From contig NMRA01000006.1 of the NCBI GenBank assembly GCA_002633005.1, positions 80,485 through 144,484 of the forward strand: a stretch of 64,000 bases of DNA, in the 5' to 3' direction. Numbering within the stretch: the first letter of the stretch is position 1; every line of letters starts with the position of its first letter. Made by a program: the position numbers and the translations under genes. Under the pieces are notes generated by a model. The model was not told the origin of the DNA, made no database searches, and saw only the letters and a program-made list of their open reading frames with translations. Below, one piece after another: positions 36,480 through 47,711 of this stretch. The DNA is from Phoronis australis. Taxonomy: Eukaryota; Phoronida; Phoronidae.

Positions 36480-37830
36480 GTCTAAGGTCTTGGGCTTTCC
36501 GCCCATCAAAACGGTGATTCATACGAAAGCCGGCTGGCAATTCAAGACATATATTGTTCAACATGGCCTGTTACCTCGCGCAATGTGGGGCCTAATGCTT
36601 CAGAACATCCAAATATCTGTGGTTGACGCCCTGGAGAAAGCAATGGTTTAGGACTTTGGGATTCACCCAGTTTCACTCCGTTAAAGCAGACCAGCAGAGC
36701 TTAGCGACTTTTGACCTCAATGTTGGAGGAATTTCAAGTGGCAAAGTGGAGACTGGTTCTTACCTTGAAGGGCATTAGGGACTTGAAGGTGAGGGAGGGA
36801 GTATTCATGGCGGAAATTAGGGAGAGGATAGTCCGACCAGACACAGTTCAGTGAGTCATGTTGGAAATATGCTGCAGTTGGCCAAAGGAGAGCATCGGCA
36901 ACACCTGTGTCGAACTCCATGCAATTTAGATAGACAGCGAGAAGCAACAGAACGTGATTTTCCGAGCTAAGGCGAGAACATCAAATATAGGAACCTGGTG
37001 CAAGAAACAGGCGAAACCTTCCCGAGAGGAAGTTAACGTGAACAAATGTCTGCAGAATGGCTCTGATTCTTCTTCAATATCTACTCTGCTCAGTTTATGA
37101 CATGTTGCCTATACCGTCGGGGCTAGTGGACGACCCAACCTGTGTGGCGGACTGAAGTAGCCACGTTGCCCCATCTGGGTGTAAGACGACTCTTCCGTGA
37201 GGCCGATACAGATAGCGTCATTACCTAGTTTTGAAAACTTGCAGATGAAAAAGGTGCTGAGCAGAATGCGAAATCCCTAGGCAAGCAGTCATTCACTTCC
37301 TTACGGGGGGATGAACCAGGAAAGAAGACATCAGTAGCCATGCATATTGGATGGGTCTGCTAGACAATGTTGGTTGACCTGGAAAAGAAGTCCGTGTTTC
37401 CGATAGAGTGAAGACAACTCTTCGACCTGACTTGATCCTGTGTTCCGAAGCCAAGTAGCGTATAAGTATCTCGAATTTACATTTTCTTGGGAAGAATGAT
37501 GCTAGGAGGCCCCCGTGAGGAAATCATCAAATTACAGTAAGCTACTTGAGAAATGCGGAGAAAACGGGTGGCAAACATGGTTGATTCCTGTAGAAATGGA
37601 ATGCACAGGGTTCCGTACTGGGTCCGCGGTTGCTGCAGAAGCTTGGCGTGCGAGTGAGCGCAGCATTGAGAAGGGTGGGTGAAATGGTGGAACAACATAT
37701 TGGGTGTGGTAGCGCCGTATTGAAGGGACATTACGGTGTTTTCCCATTGCTCCCAACTTGTTCGATTCTATAGCCCTACAACAAGTTGGGAAGTTTACTC
37801 CTGTAGCCAATATCTTACACGACTGATTAA
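36480..37830 (+). mobile_element. Decayed non-LTR retrotransposon, C-terminal part
   Basis: Conceptual translation across several stops and frameshifts gives KAGWQFKTYIVQHGLLPRA then MWGLMLQN (about 36520-36600), VYDMLPIPSGL (near 37090), GRYRxRH (near 37200), TLRPDLILCSEA (near 37420) and NGWQTWLIPVEMECTGF (near 37590). The same order of blocks (F-Q-H-GLLPR-MWPL, YD-LP-P, GRY-W-RH, RPD, GW-PVEVG-RGF) is familiar from a retrotransposon family in cnidarians, lancelets and fish. The RPD and PVE blocks resemble a restriction-like endonuclease. There is no intact ORF. It lies just downstream of the last ZMYND15-like exon seen. Confidence 0.6.
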
Positions 37831-38593
37831 CTCCATTCTGGTATTTATTGTTGGAGGGCCGGCTCTCTTTTGTTCGATAATTGCTCTAATCTCCGATCAG
37901 ATTATGTCTAGTCTGACTGGGCTGTGCTGCTAAAAATGAAAGTTAACTTATAACATATTCGAACATAAACCAATAGCATTTCTGAATTCCTTGTCAAATG
38001 CTGATCATGCTTAGTTTTTGAATCACCAAAATCGCCCAACTACAACAGAAGTTAAGACAATCCATTCTGCCAGGTTTCGCTAATTATAAACCTTTGAAGC
38101 CTGGCAGATAATTGGCCTGCTTGTTGTCATACGGTACAAAAGACTGTGCTGGGCAGTTAACAAAGGAGTCCGATGTTATCGCACGTTCAGAACCCCTCAC
38201 CCCGTCTGGAAAAGTTGCTGAACGACAGAACGCCGTCATGGGTAACATACGTTTATTACGCAAAAAACAGTGACAATGTAATACATTCCCAAGTCCGTGT
38301 TAAACGCGTAACTCTGACCAATCAGCAAACACGTGATAGATGTGTCCCGCACATTCCTAAGCGCTCCGTAGTGCCATTATGGTCATGTCTAAACGCCCTA
38401 CAAATCTACAATACTGCATGGGTTGGAAATACCAAATAGTCCACCATACTTATTCCATAGAGCCTCAGTCTGCCGTCAGGGACACTCCTGAAACACAGAT
38501 ATTAAGTTTGTTTGATTTTCATCAACAATTCAAAGGTTCATTTGAACGTCAATTACAGCAAAATGACCACGAAGCTGTCCCTTTCCAGAAAAA
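37831..38593. other. Between the retroelement remnant and the NTase-TPR stop
   Basis: Includes the probable 3' untranslated region of the NTase-TPR gene; a minus-strand AATAAA lies near 38246. Nothing else recognised. Confidence 0.5.
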
Positions 38594-41500
38594 TTACGTT
38601 ATTCTGCTGTACAAAACAGTGTCTCCTCTTTTCATGTGAAATTCTCGCACTTTGTCACGTATCTTCTCCACGTCTGGGTGCTCACTGGTGCCACGTAGCT
38701 TCATCATTATCTCTAATGCCCGTTCGTACTCCTTTATCGCCTTCTCTAAGTCACCTTGGGCAGCATAGGTGGACCCAATACACTTCAGGACGAAGACGAT
38801 GTCCTCGTGTTCTTCGCCTTTGTGTAGTCGCTGACTCATCGCAAGCGATTCGGCAAATTTGTTTAAAGCTAAGTCAAACAACTTCACCATTTTGTAGATA
38901 TTTCCAGTGTTGTTTAACATGGTCACAATGTCCGGGTCGTCGTTTCCTTTGAGTAGGCGCTTCTTCATGCTTATTGCCTGGTTGTAGCTCTTCGCTGCGG
39001 CATCAAGCTGCCCGTTATACAGACTCAATCCACCTACGTTTTTCAATGACTCTACTACGTCAGTGTGGTCGCAGTCCCCGTGTAGACGTTTGTTGATTTC
39101 CAATGCCTCGGTGTAAACATTCAAGGCTTTCCCTATCTCTCCCTTCATTGTATGTATGGCGCCTATGTTATTCATGGTATCTAAAACACTCTCGTGGTCT
39201 CTTGTTCGGTACAACCTGTCTTGCATCTCGAGAGATTGTTGAAAATACGTCAGCGCACTGTCGTGATCTGCTAGTCTAAATGAGAGACTGCCGAGATTGC
39301 CCAGAGTCCTCACAGTGCTGCGATGGTCTTTGTTAGCTCGTACTCGTTTTTCCATCTCAAGAGATTGAGAGTAATAGTCAATAGCTGTTTTACATCTACC
39401 TATCTTACTAAAGGCCTCTCCTATTGAGTAAAGCGACTCAACAACATCCATGTGGTCTTTGTCAGCACACAACCTTTTTATCATTTCCAAAGATTTGAAA
39501 TAAAAATCAAAAGCCTCTGTTGTGTCTCCTTTGAGTAACCACACGTCTCCCATGTGTTTCAGAGACGCCGCGACGTCTTTATGGTCTTCCTCTTTAAACA
39601 GCGTCTTCCGTATTTCAAAGGACTGTTTGGTGTATTTTTTAGCATGTTCGATATTTCCAGTCGCAACATTTAACAGCCCAAGCTTCTCCAAAGTCTTAGC
39701 TACTGCGTGATTGTTGCCGTCTGGAAATATTTGTCTGTTCATCAGCAATGCTTCTTGGAACCTTTGTTCTGCTAAACTCGTCTGACCCATTATCTGGTAA
39801 AGGGTGGCTACGTTTTGAAGTCTGCCAACCAAGATTGGATGAGCTACGTCTTTGTATAAGCGTTTTGCCATTTCCAAGGAATCTTCACAATACTTCAATG
39901 CCAAATCGAACTTGCCGATGTACTGATACACAATTCCTATATTATTCAATCTCGCTTCCTTCTTTCTATGGTCTCCTGGCCCAAAAAATGTTTGCGTCAG
40001 TTTGAGACATTCGTCATAGTATTCCAACGCCAGATCAGGATCTTCTTTGTAAATAGTTCCAGCAATATTGTTTAGACACGACTCCAGGTTGGGATGACCG
40101 TTTATGCCATAAAACTCCCTCATAATGCGCTGTCCTTCTGTGAAGTATTCCAAAGCTGCTTTATGTTCGCCTTTCTCGCACAATACGCAGCCAATGTTAA
40201 CTAATGTTCCTGCAATGTCTGGGTTGTCTTCACCCGACTTTAATTTCCTCTGTATTTCAAGAGACTGGTTGAAGTACTGCATCGCTAGTTCAGTTTCTTG
40301 CATTTCTTTGAACACCGATCCGATGTTTTCCATAGCTGCTGCGACCCCGAGATGGTCATCAGTCTTATGAATATTTTTGGTCATTTCCAATGACTCGAAA
40401 CAATAACGCAGCGCTAATTCGTAGTTGCCCAATTCAAGATACGCTAAACCAATGTTGTTCAAGCAGGACGCTATCAGCGGGTGTTCGCTGCTGCTAATAA
40501 CCCTTTTCATCATTTCAAGGGCATCTTCGTAGTACTTCACTGCTATTAGCCACTGACATTTATCCTCGTATGCGCCCCCTATACTGGTTAACGCCGCAGC
40601 AATGAGTGACGAATCGAACTCTGTGTCTCCTTGAATACGCCTCATCATGTCTATGGATGCTGTTTGATATTTTATCGCCTCGTCCGGTCGCCCTTTGTCT
40701 CTGTATATTGCTCCAATTATTTGAAAAGATGCACTGATAACGACGTTGTCATCGTCAGGATATAGTCGTCTCATCATGTCCAAGGCTGCGTTACCGCGGC
40801 TTAGGGCTTCGTCCAGTCTGCTCTGTTTGGCCAGATCAACGGCTATGCTGTTCAGGTACTTGGCAATCCATGGATGGTCCTGGTCACCTTGAATTCTTGT
40901 CATCATCTCCAGAGATTCGGTTACGTATTTCAAGCCTAGATCCGCCGAACCCATTTCGCTATGTATTTGACCAATAATAAACATAGACGCCACAATTGCA
41001 GGGTGATCGTTGCTGCTGTGTAACGACTCGTGAACTTTATGGGATGCTTTCAAATATTTCAAAGCTTCTTCGAATTCGCCCTTTTCTCTATGAGCACTTG
41101 CAATGTTGCTGAGGCATGCTGCAACATCTCCGTTGTTTTCATCTCCATAAACACGTTTCATTATGGTGTGAGCTTTTTTGAAATGCTCAATAGCTTCATC
41201 AAACTGTGATTTTTCCACAAGTGTAGTGCCAATATTTGTGAGACAAACCGCCAGAAGGCGTTCTTGACTACGATCACCGAGTCTTGTTATCATCAGCAGA
41301 ACATCGTTATAATATTTCAATGCGAGGTCAAAGTCGCCAATTTCTTCATAAATGCTGCCAAGATTGTTAAGGCATATTGCAACCTCCAAATGATCTCCTT
41401 GATATATTACTTTGTTTACCTCACAAGCCAATTGACAGTAATCTAAGGCTTGCCTAAGACGTCCCTCGCGCTGGTAGGTTTCCTTTATCTGGCTCAAGCA

Positions 41501-43251
41501 TTTTGAAACAAAGCAATCCTTAGCATCAAATAAGACGTCTTTTCCTTTGTAGCATATTTTTCGCGTGTTACACAATCGTTGCTCTTCCGGTCTTAATTGC
41601 TGCCAAGAGCGCTCAATGCAGGAAACAAATTTGTCTCGAGCTGTTTCAAATGATAGGCACTGGAGCTCAATGGACGCCACATAATATTCATCCTCATCAT
41701 AAAAAGAGTCTGGAATACATTCTTCTGATAAACACGTATCCACCTCAAGGTTGGCGAAATAATTGCACAGTGGCTGCATTGTAAAGTAATAGCGGAATAC
41801 AAGTGGCTTTACGTTCTTGAAGTTTGTCGCAGTCGCGCTATTTTTCTGCTTGCTGTCATCGGCTGGGCGTGCCGTTAGAATACTTATGAGCTCGTTTTGA
41901 TGAGATTTATCTGCGTAAGTTAGCAGTCTCATCAGCGCCACGAGAGAAACGATGAATTTTAAGTTGTGCGAACCTTCTTCAGTCAGTTTCCCCTTTGAGT
42001 ACATTTCATCTAAAATGTCCCAAGAGTTGTCACTTTGTAAGCAAAATACCGTTTTGAATAAGCTGACTATCAGCGTCGGCATGCGATACATGTCTTGCTT
42101 AATATCGTGCACCGTTCGAGTGTCCTTGTGAAAGGACAGTTTGGGGTAGAACTGGTGAATCAGCTCTTGTATCTCCTTTAACGCCTTTTCTCTCATGACT
42201 GTTTCGCTTTTATACTTGGCTCTAGCAGCGACAAACACGTCAACCAGTTCGTCTGCGTTCTTGCTTCCGTCCACTTTCACCGACGTTCCCATTATTCTAT
42301 CAATATTATTACCCTCTGTCGCAGCTGTCTTCTCCTCGCATAGCATTGCCATGTGCTGGGGGGTTCTGATTAGTTCTCGTCCCGGTTTATCAGGACGCGC
42401 TGGACGTCCAACAGGAGTGTTACAAGCATACGGGGCTGCGCTATCGAACTGAAACCCTCTAGGTGCAACGGTATCCATGAACCAATGACCACCGGGTGTG
42501 TCGTAATCATGTAATGACTTGATATTTAAAGACTTCAAGAGCGTTTCGCCAATGTTCAGTACAAACATATGAACCATTCGCGTCAGATTCCTGAAGTACT
42601 CAATCTCCTTTGTCTCATCTTCCACCAAAATGCACCACTCCAAGTCGGAGAATGGAGTTGTGTCCCCTCTTGCTAGAGATCCCAAAGCCAGCGCTGCATA
42701 CTCCTGTGGTGGCTCTCCTACTATTTCTTTACTCAACGTAATCATGCGCTCAATCAGTTCCATCAATTCCTTACACATGTCATCAAACAGACTTTGAATG
42801 CCTTCTATCAGGTCTTTTTCTAGAAGTATTCTTTCCGATGTTGGGAGACCCAAATCAAAGCTCTTTTCTATTCGATCTAACAACTCGGCGGCTCTATGCC
42901 TCGTGTTTGTCCTTATTTGATTTAACGTTTCCTTAAACTCAAATCTAAAATCTGATGGGTGCTTATCAGGTCTAACACAGAGTACTTTACAAAATGACTT
43001 CTCGTTTCTGTTAATCAAGTGATGAAGCTCCTTAGCAAACCCGTCAATCTTAGTTCGCAGGAGAGCTGCATTGTAAAGACCCCCGGCCCACACAAAGTGC
43101 TGAACACGCTTCGTCAAAATTCCTAGCTCTTCATGAACCTCCCCCAGTTCCTTTAAGATGCCTGCCTCTCTCTCCAAATCTTTACGCGAGTCTTGAATGA
43201 GAATGAGGGCTAGCTCATCCTCTCTGGCAAGCAATGATGCTACCTTGTCGT
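38594..43251 (-). CDS. Nucleotidyltransferase-fold / TPR-repeat protein, large 3' exon
   Basis: One 4.66-kb exon ends at TAA (38594-38596). Its 5' edge is a splice acceptor (T-rich tract then tag at 43252-43254), so the start codon lies in an unseen upstream exon; the first in-exon Met comes about 170 residues in. Counting from about 43267: helical region 10-180; nucleotidyltransferase motif LGSLARGDTTPFSDLEW at 195-211 (G-S, then D-x-E); a DIKQDMYR motif near 388, as in GlnD/DUF294-type proteins; then from about 597 some 21 tandem kinesin-light-chain-type TPRs of 42-46 residues (typical unit: CLNNIG, A-x-E-Y, SLEM-x-KR). There is no signal peptide or membrane segment, so it is probably cytosolic. 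TPRs should bind protein partners; nucleotidyl transfer is inferred from the motif only. I cannot name the gene. A possible polyadenylation signal on the minus strand lies near 38246. Confidence 0.9.
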
Positions 43252-43264
43252 CTACAAAAATAAA

Positions 43265-43600
43265 CAAAAATATTCTACAGTACAGGCCAAAAGCATTTGG
43301 ACAAAACGAATTCGTCGTCAGCGTAGTCTTCCCTCATGACCGAAAACGAAGTGAATAAACAGGAAAGCTAGAAAGATGGCTAATTCATCATGTAAAGTTT
43401 ACTGTTAACAGAAATGGTCGTTATGACGGGGAAACGGTATTTTGACTGAATATTGAAAAGTTCTTCATACACAGTCAATCAGTCATTTAAAAGAATACTA
43501 AAACCTGATTTGATGATTTCAACCAATCTTAGTTCTGTCACCTGCTAATGCATCATTGTCGTCTTTCTTGAAAGATAAAAGCAGGAATCAACTAAAAGCT
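43265..43600. repeat. Region upstream of the NTase-TPR exon: repeat remnants
   Basis: Intron sequence by prediction. The segment cttccctcatgaccgaaaac followed by agaaagatggct resembles 29060-29115, and 43522-43556 resembles 7775-7835. No upstream exon of the NTase-TPR gene could be recognised here. Confidence 0.4.
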
Positions 43601-43887
43601 CGTACTCTCTATTTCACAGATTGGATATTACATTCCTTGGTGGGTGGTCTTTTCCCTCAGTTGCCGTGTAATTCGCTAAAAGCGTAGGCCACGTTTGCCC
43701 GTATACTAGACTTTGAAAGGAGGTTTCAAATTTTCCTACAAACCTTTGAGGGTAATCGAGGGTTAGAGAGCATTATTTTGTTTCAGAGAACTAGACGGGG
43801 AAAGTCGTTTGTAGTAGCTTTTAACCGGGTTTAGTATCCTTTTAACGTTTTCAGTTATGGTTCTAAAACCTTTGTCAAGCAAATGAC

Positions 43888-44058
43888 GTTGTGAGTGGGT
43901 TGGACGAGTGGCGCCATCCTCCTGCAGGAATAGAGACATCGGCCTGTATACCTTGCCTAATATGTGCGGCCTTGCAGCGCACTAGAAGCTGACAAGCGGG
44001 CTGATAGGTTTCCCCACGTCCTATAAGGATAACGTCACTCGTCCAACCCACTCACAAC
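43888..44058. mobile_element. 171-bp MITE with perfect 23-bp TIRs
   Basis: The ends GTTGTGAGTGGGTTGGACGA (continuing GTG) at 43888-43910 and 44036-44058 are perfect inverted repeats. The centre has no ORF. A target duplication is unclear (flanks atgac and atgat). It lies about 640 bp upstream of the NTase-TPR exon, within its intron or 5' region. Confidence 0.7.
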
Positions 44059-45849
44059 ATGATGCAGCCGATTTCATGATGGTGTTTCAAAGTTAAACCT
44101 GGTTTAAATTGGACATATACCAGGTTTAAAAATAAGCGCTTTTTTAGCAATTTTGCTTATGGACATTTTAAAAACTTTTACTATCAATAAAAATCTCAAA
44201 AAGAATTCAATAATTGAATAATCCTGACACGTGGCAATTGTTCTTCGCAGCATTGACGACTGGTTAACACAAACATTTTGGAAATCGGGGGACGCAGCAA
44301 AAATAATCGAATCTGGTACACGCATTTTTTTCTTTAAGCTTGCCTTTTTTGTAGACGATCAAGACACCTGTTGCAGAAGGAAGCAAATCTTTCATGCTTA
44401 CGATCTCCGTGGCTCTTAACAATCTGTTTTTTGTCGTTCTCTTGTCAAAAATAGCCAACAAATATGGCAGTAAATGTGTCATGTTTTAGCGAATGGCAGC
44501 TGAAGATTCGATAGTTGATGTATATCTATACGGTGTTACATTTTATGTAATAAAACTATTAAAGGAGAATGCGACTCGATTTCGTTAGTTCTCAGTTTGT
44601 ACACTTCGTTCGCGTTCAAAGCTGAACATCGATTAGTTTTGGCAAGAATTATTTTACATTAGTAACTTTTCTTCAGTGTATTAGGTTTTATATTGGTCTA
44701 AATTGCGATTGATTTTTGCAGTTATGAAGCCTCAATGTCACGTGACTTCCAGTAAAGCTGCTAAAAATCTGGGCTCAGCTGGTTTGTCACTCAGTTCGTG
44801 ATTGTATGAGACCATGTTTGTAGCAAAAAATGACCCCGTGAAAAGCCAATTTGTTGATTATGGTCTCGAGTGGTAACGAACTGTCAGTTCTCTGCAAGCC
44901 AGAAACTATATTTAATCTCAGAAAGGAAAGAGTTGAATTTGTAAGCGGTCTAAATCAAATGGGCTATTGCATCTTCAATTGGCATGACACTTATGTCGGA
45001 AGGTACTGCACATCCCAAGGCATTTGTCTTACCATTTACACTTGATGTTTCTTGCTTTACCCTGGACTCGGGAACTGCCTCCATATTACCTCGTGAACAA
45101 TAACGGTCTGCTCAACTGTATATGTGGCGGTTCTAAAAGGAGAAAATCCGCTTTTTAGCTTTTGTAGTAACACTAATATTGTTTGTCACGGTGTTACGGA
45201 CGAAAGTGCATTTTGGGGATTTTGTTGGGTGGAAAGCTTCGATCTAAGATCTAAAACTACAAAATCCGTAGGGTTTGTGATTTGATTGCAAATCGCCTAT
45301 TCTGCCCCTTGTCTGTCAGACATTCAATAGAATCGAGGTCGACGACTTGATCAGTCAGAACATAAGTGTATATAAAGTGGAACTTGCAGGCCAATGCCTT
45401 ATCTCTGTGATTGCTTGGTGAAATTAGAAAAACAACATATAACGACGATGTGAATATGAAGTAGGTTGATTGTCAAATATTTTTAAGAACTAGTTTCGTG
45501 TTGAAAAGATCCGCCGTAAATCACACAACTGTGTCCACTAAGTATGGTGAGGTGGTGTTGGCGAATAACACTACATGACGCGGATTATGGATGAGCCTCC
45601 AAGGTACGTCATTAGTGCAAACAATGTCACCTATTTGCAGATTTTTTTGTTTTCACGTTTACACGTTGTCATCGGAATACAAGTACACTTTATTTATTGT
45701 AGATGATGTTCAAATGCCATTGTCCTCCAGTTCCTGCTGTACATCAACATAGTTAAAAGATTGTGCAAATACATCTCACTACGTGATTAAATACACCAGA
45801 AATACTTTGCATTTATCGAGGGAGACTAAAATCTGCAAGCAGAGCGTTT
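44059..45849. other. No recognised gene
   Basis: A minus-strand ATG at 44482 reads MTHLLPYLLAIFDKRTTKNR up to a donor (atc|gtaagc at about 44396), a possible short first exon. It ends in phase 0 whereas the NTase-TPR exon needs phase 1, so I do not join them. Confidence 0.4.
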
Positions 45850-45962
45850 GGATAAGACCCCGGGGGGTGAGACCCCGGGGGTACAGGTTCGAATAAATAC
45901 GTGATGAGCTGGTCATCTCAGACATTGCATATCTCGTCGACAATGTTCCTTTAAAGATGTCT
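45850..45962 (+). repeat. SINE-like repeat, copy 2
   Basis: It has a GGTTCGAATAAA box and the same tail as the copy at 34940 (tctcagacattg, then ctcgtcgacaatgttccttt). It also contains a small perfect GC-rich inverted repeat around gaccccggggggtgagaccccggg. Confidence 0.45.
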
Positions 45963-46004
45963 CCTAGAGTGTCCCGGATCTATGCGCGAAAGGTTTTATA
46001 ACTT

Positions 46005-46590
46005 TATTTATTTTATTTATTTATTTATTATTGTGATATTTAAAATGAGGGTGGCCTCCTCTGTGGTAGCACTGCTTTCCAAGAGGGCCCTCAACAAGAA
46101 AAACAGTAATATAATACAATGAAGTAGTAAAACAACAATGAAATATACGTGACAAAGATACAATTAAAACAGGTAAGGTTGAGAATTAAGACAATAACTA
46201 AATGACAAATAATAGTAAAGACAGAGGAAATAAATTAAGAGATGACTCTAGACAATGAGAGTATTTACGACAATGACAAAATGACATGATTAAGACAGGC
46301 AGGGTATAAAAGGTTAAGTAAATTACAGCCACTTTTTAACATTAACTTTAAAGGTAGTAATTGAATGGGCTAAAAGAATTCCATATTATAGCAGCTGCAT
46401 AGATAAAAGATCTCTTGGCCGTCTCGGTTTTATTTTTTTTAGAAGAAACATTGCCAGCAACAGAAGAACGTGTAGAATAAACAGCCTGACTGCTATTGAA
46501 TTTACTGCTGAGATATGCTGGAGCCAAGCCATTGATACATCTGTATATACAACAGGCAGAGAGATATTTATTTCAGACAACGTAACTTTG
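46005..46590 (-). mobile_element. 3' end of a LINE (CR1/Jockey-type), truncated
   Basis: On the minus strand, about 46552-46370 reads in one frame CCIYRCINGLAPAYLSSKF, then AVYSTRSS, ETAKRSFIYAAAIIWNSF. This is the typical end of LINE reverse transcriptase (the K-x-L-NGLAP-YLS and YSTR motifs and the A-x-x-WNSLP motif). After stops come an AT-rich 3' region, a segment with a gagggccctcttggaaagc core, and a (AAATA)n-like tail at about 46005-46035. It is 5'-truncated like most LINE copies. Confidence 0.75.
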
Positions 46591-46680
46591 ATGTTTTAAT
46601 CAGTGTAATGCACAATTCGCCGAAAAACTTCAGGCGTATGAAGCGCCTATAGGAGCTTCACCGCCTCTACTTCCATCTGG
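46590..46680 (+). repeat. Interspersed repeat, copy 2
   Basis: Matches 20690-20770: aattcgccgaaaaacttcagg, then gcctataggagcttcacc, then ctctac. It directly abuts the 5' edge of the truncated LINE. Confidence 0.4.
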
Positions 46681-46778
46681 ACAGGTCACTGTCTACATGT
46701 TAAAAGTTTCGTGACGAGGTGACGACCAGTGAGAACTACCCGCCGGGGCTGTGTAAAATTTTAAAGTCTAACAGAGCT

Positions 46779-46817
46779 CAACATACAGTGCGTGGTACAA
46801 CATACAGTGCGTGGTAC
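46779..46817. repeat. Short tandem duplication
   Basis: acatacagtgcgtggtac occurs twice in a row. Confidence 0.75.
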
Positions 46818-47375
46818 CATACACGTAGCTGGGTGGCTTCAAGATCTGCAGCCTGAGTACGCACTTAGACGTTTCGTGTTACGATGGAGACATAATATGA
46901 AAGCGTCGATAGGCTTCGACTGATGCGAGCGCCATCTTAAGTTTTTGGCGCTACATGGGGCTCGTGTTGGGGCTACTGTACAGACAGTTATATCAGGCAT
47001 TCTTAACGACTGGTCACCTTATGTTGATCAGATGATGTTATTCTTTAATACATGTAGTTTAGATATGAAATAGTCACTTTGGCACCATAGTAGGCCCTTT
47101 AAGTCATTTTTTATGAAGCTGGTCCCAGGTGAATGAGCATTTTGCTTCGCCGCTTGCGATGACATGAGAAGTGGCTTTTTAGCCAGCTGAGATCAAATCT
47201 CTCCGCCTGCACTCACAAGCGTCAACTCTCACAGAATGCAGGCAAAATAAAGAGAATGCTCAGCAGATGAAAATTAAGTAATTGCATCTCTTCAACGATA
47301 ATGCAGTCATAAGTGGTGCATGCTTTTAGAGGGCAGTAGGCCATTTGGCCACTCTGTATGCAGCTAACCAGGGTA

Positions 47376-47483
47376 GAGTTAAGTAACGGTAGGGCCTCGC
47401 TTAAATCTAGCCAAAATCACGTATTTTCATTTGAAATGCACGGCAATATCTCACGTAAACCGGGGATTAGCATTACTGAACTC
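47376..47483. mobile_element. MITE family copy 3
   Basis: Starts gagttaagtaacggtagg and ends gcattactgaactc. The interior shares aatctagccaaaatcacg with the copy at 33625. It lies about 100 bp from the 105-bp hairpin element. Confidence 0.55.
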
Positions 47484-47598
47484 TTAACCCGCGGCATCGA
47501 ACTATCTCAGTTGTGTTATCGAGTCAGTTGAGTCATCTTGCAGCAGCTGACGGAGCTCACAGCCTACCGCCGCCTGTGCCTCTACATGTACAGTGAAT

Positions 47599-47703
47599 CA
47601 CAGGCGTCCTCAGCTTCTGATCGTCCCCAATATACCACATATAACACTATAGTAGTATTATATGTAGTGTACTGGGGACGATCAGAAGCTGAGGACGCCT
47701 GTG
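47599..47703. mobile_element. 105-bp near-perfect hairpin MITE with 8-bp target duplication
   Basis: The outer arms of 31 bp (47599-47629 and 47673-47703, starting CACAGGCGTCCTCAGC) are perfect inverted repeats. The 43-bp centre is itself a partial palindrome. The element is bracketed by CAGTGAAT at 47591-47598 and 47704-47711, an 8-bp direct repeat as made by hAT and similar transposases. No coding capacity. If transcribed it would form a long RNA hairpin. Confidence 0.8.
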
Positions 47704-47711
47704 CAGTGAAT

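Noticed and set aside
43259-43267. Start of the NTase-TPR protein at MFIFVDD
   Set aside because: The codon is TTG, and the first residues overlap the pyrimidine tract of a splice acceptor.
44397-44482. First exon of the NTase-TPR gene
   Set aside because: It has an ATG and a good donor but ends in phase 0; the large exon needs phase 1.
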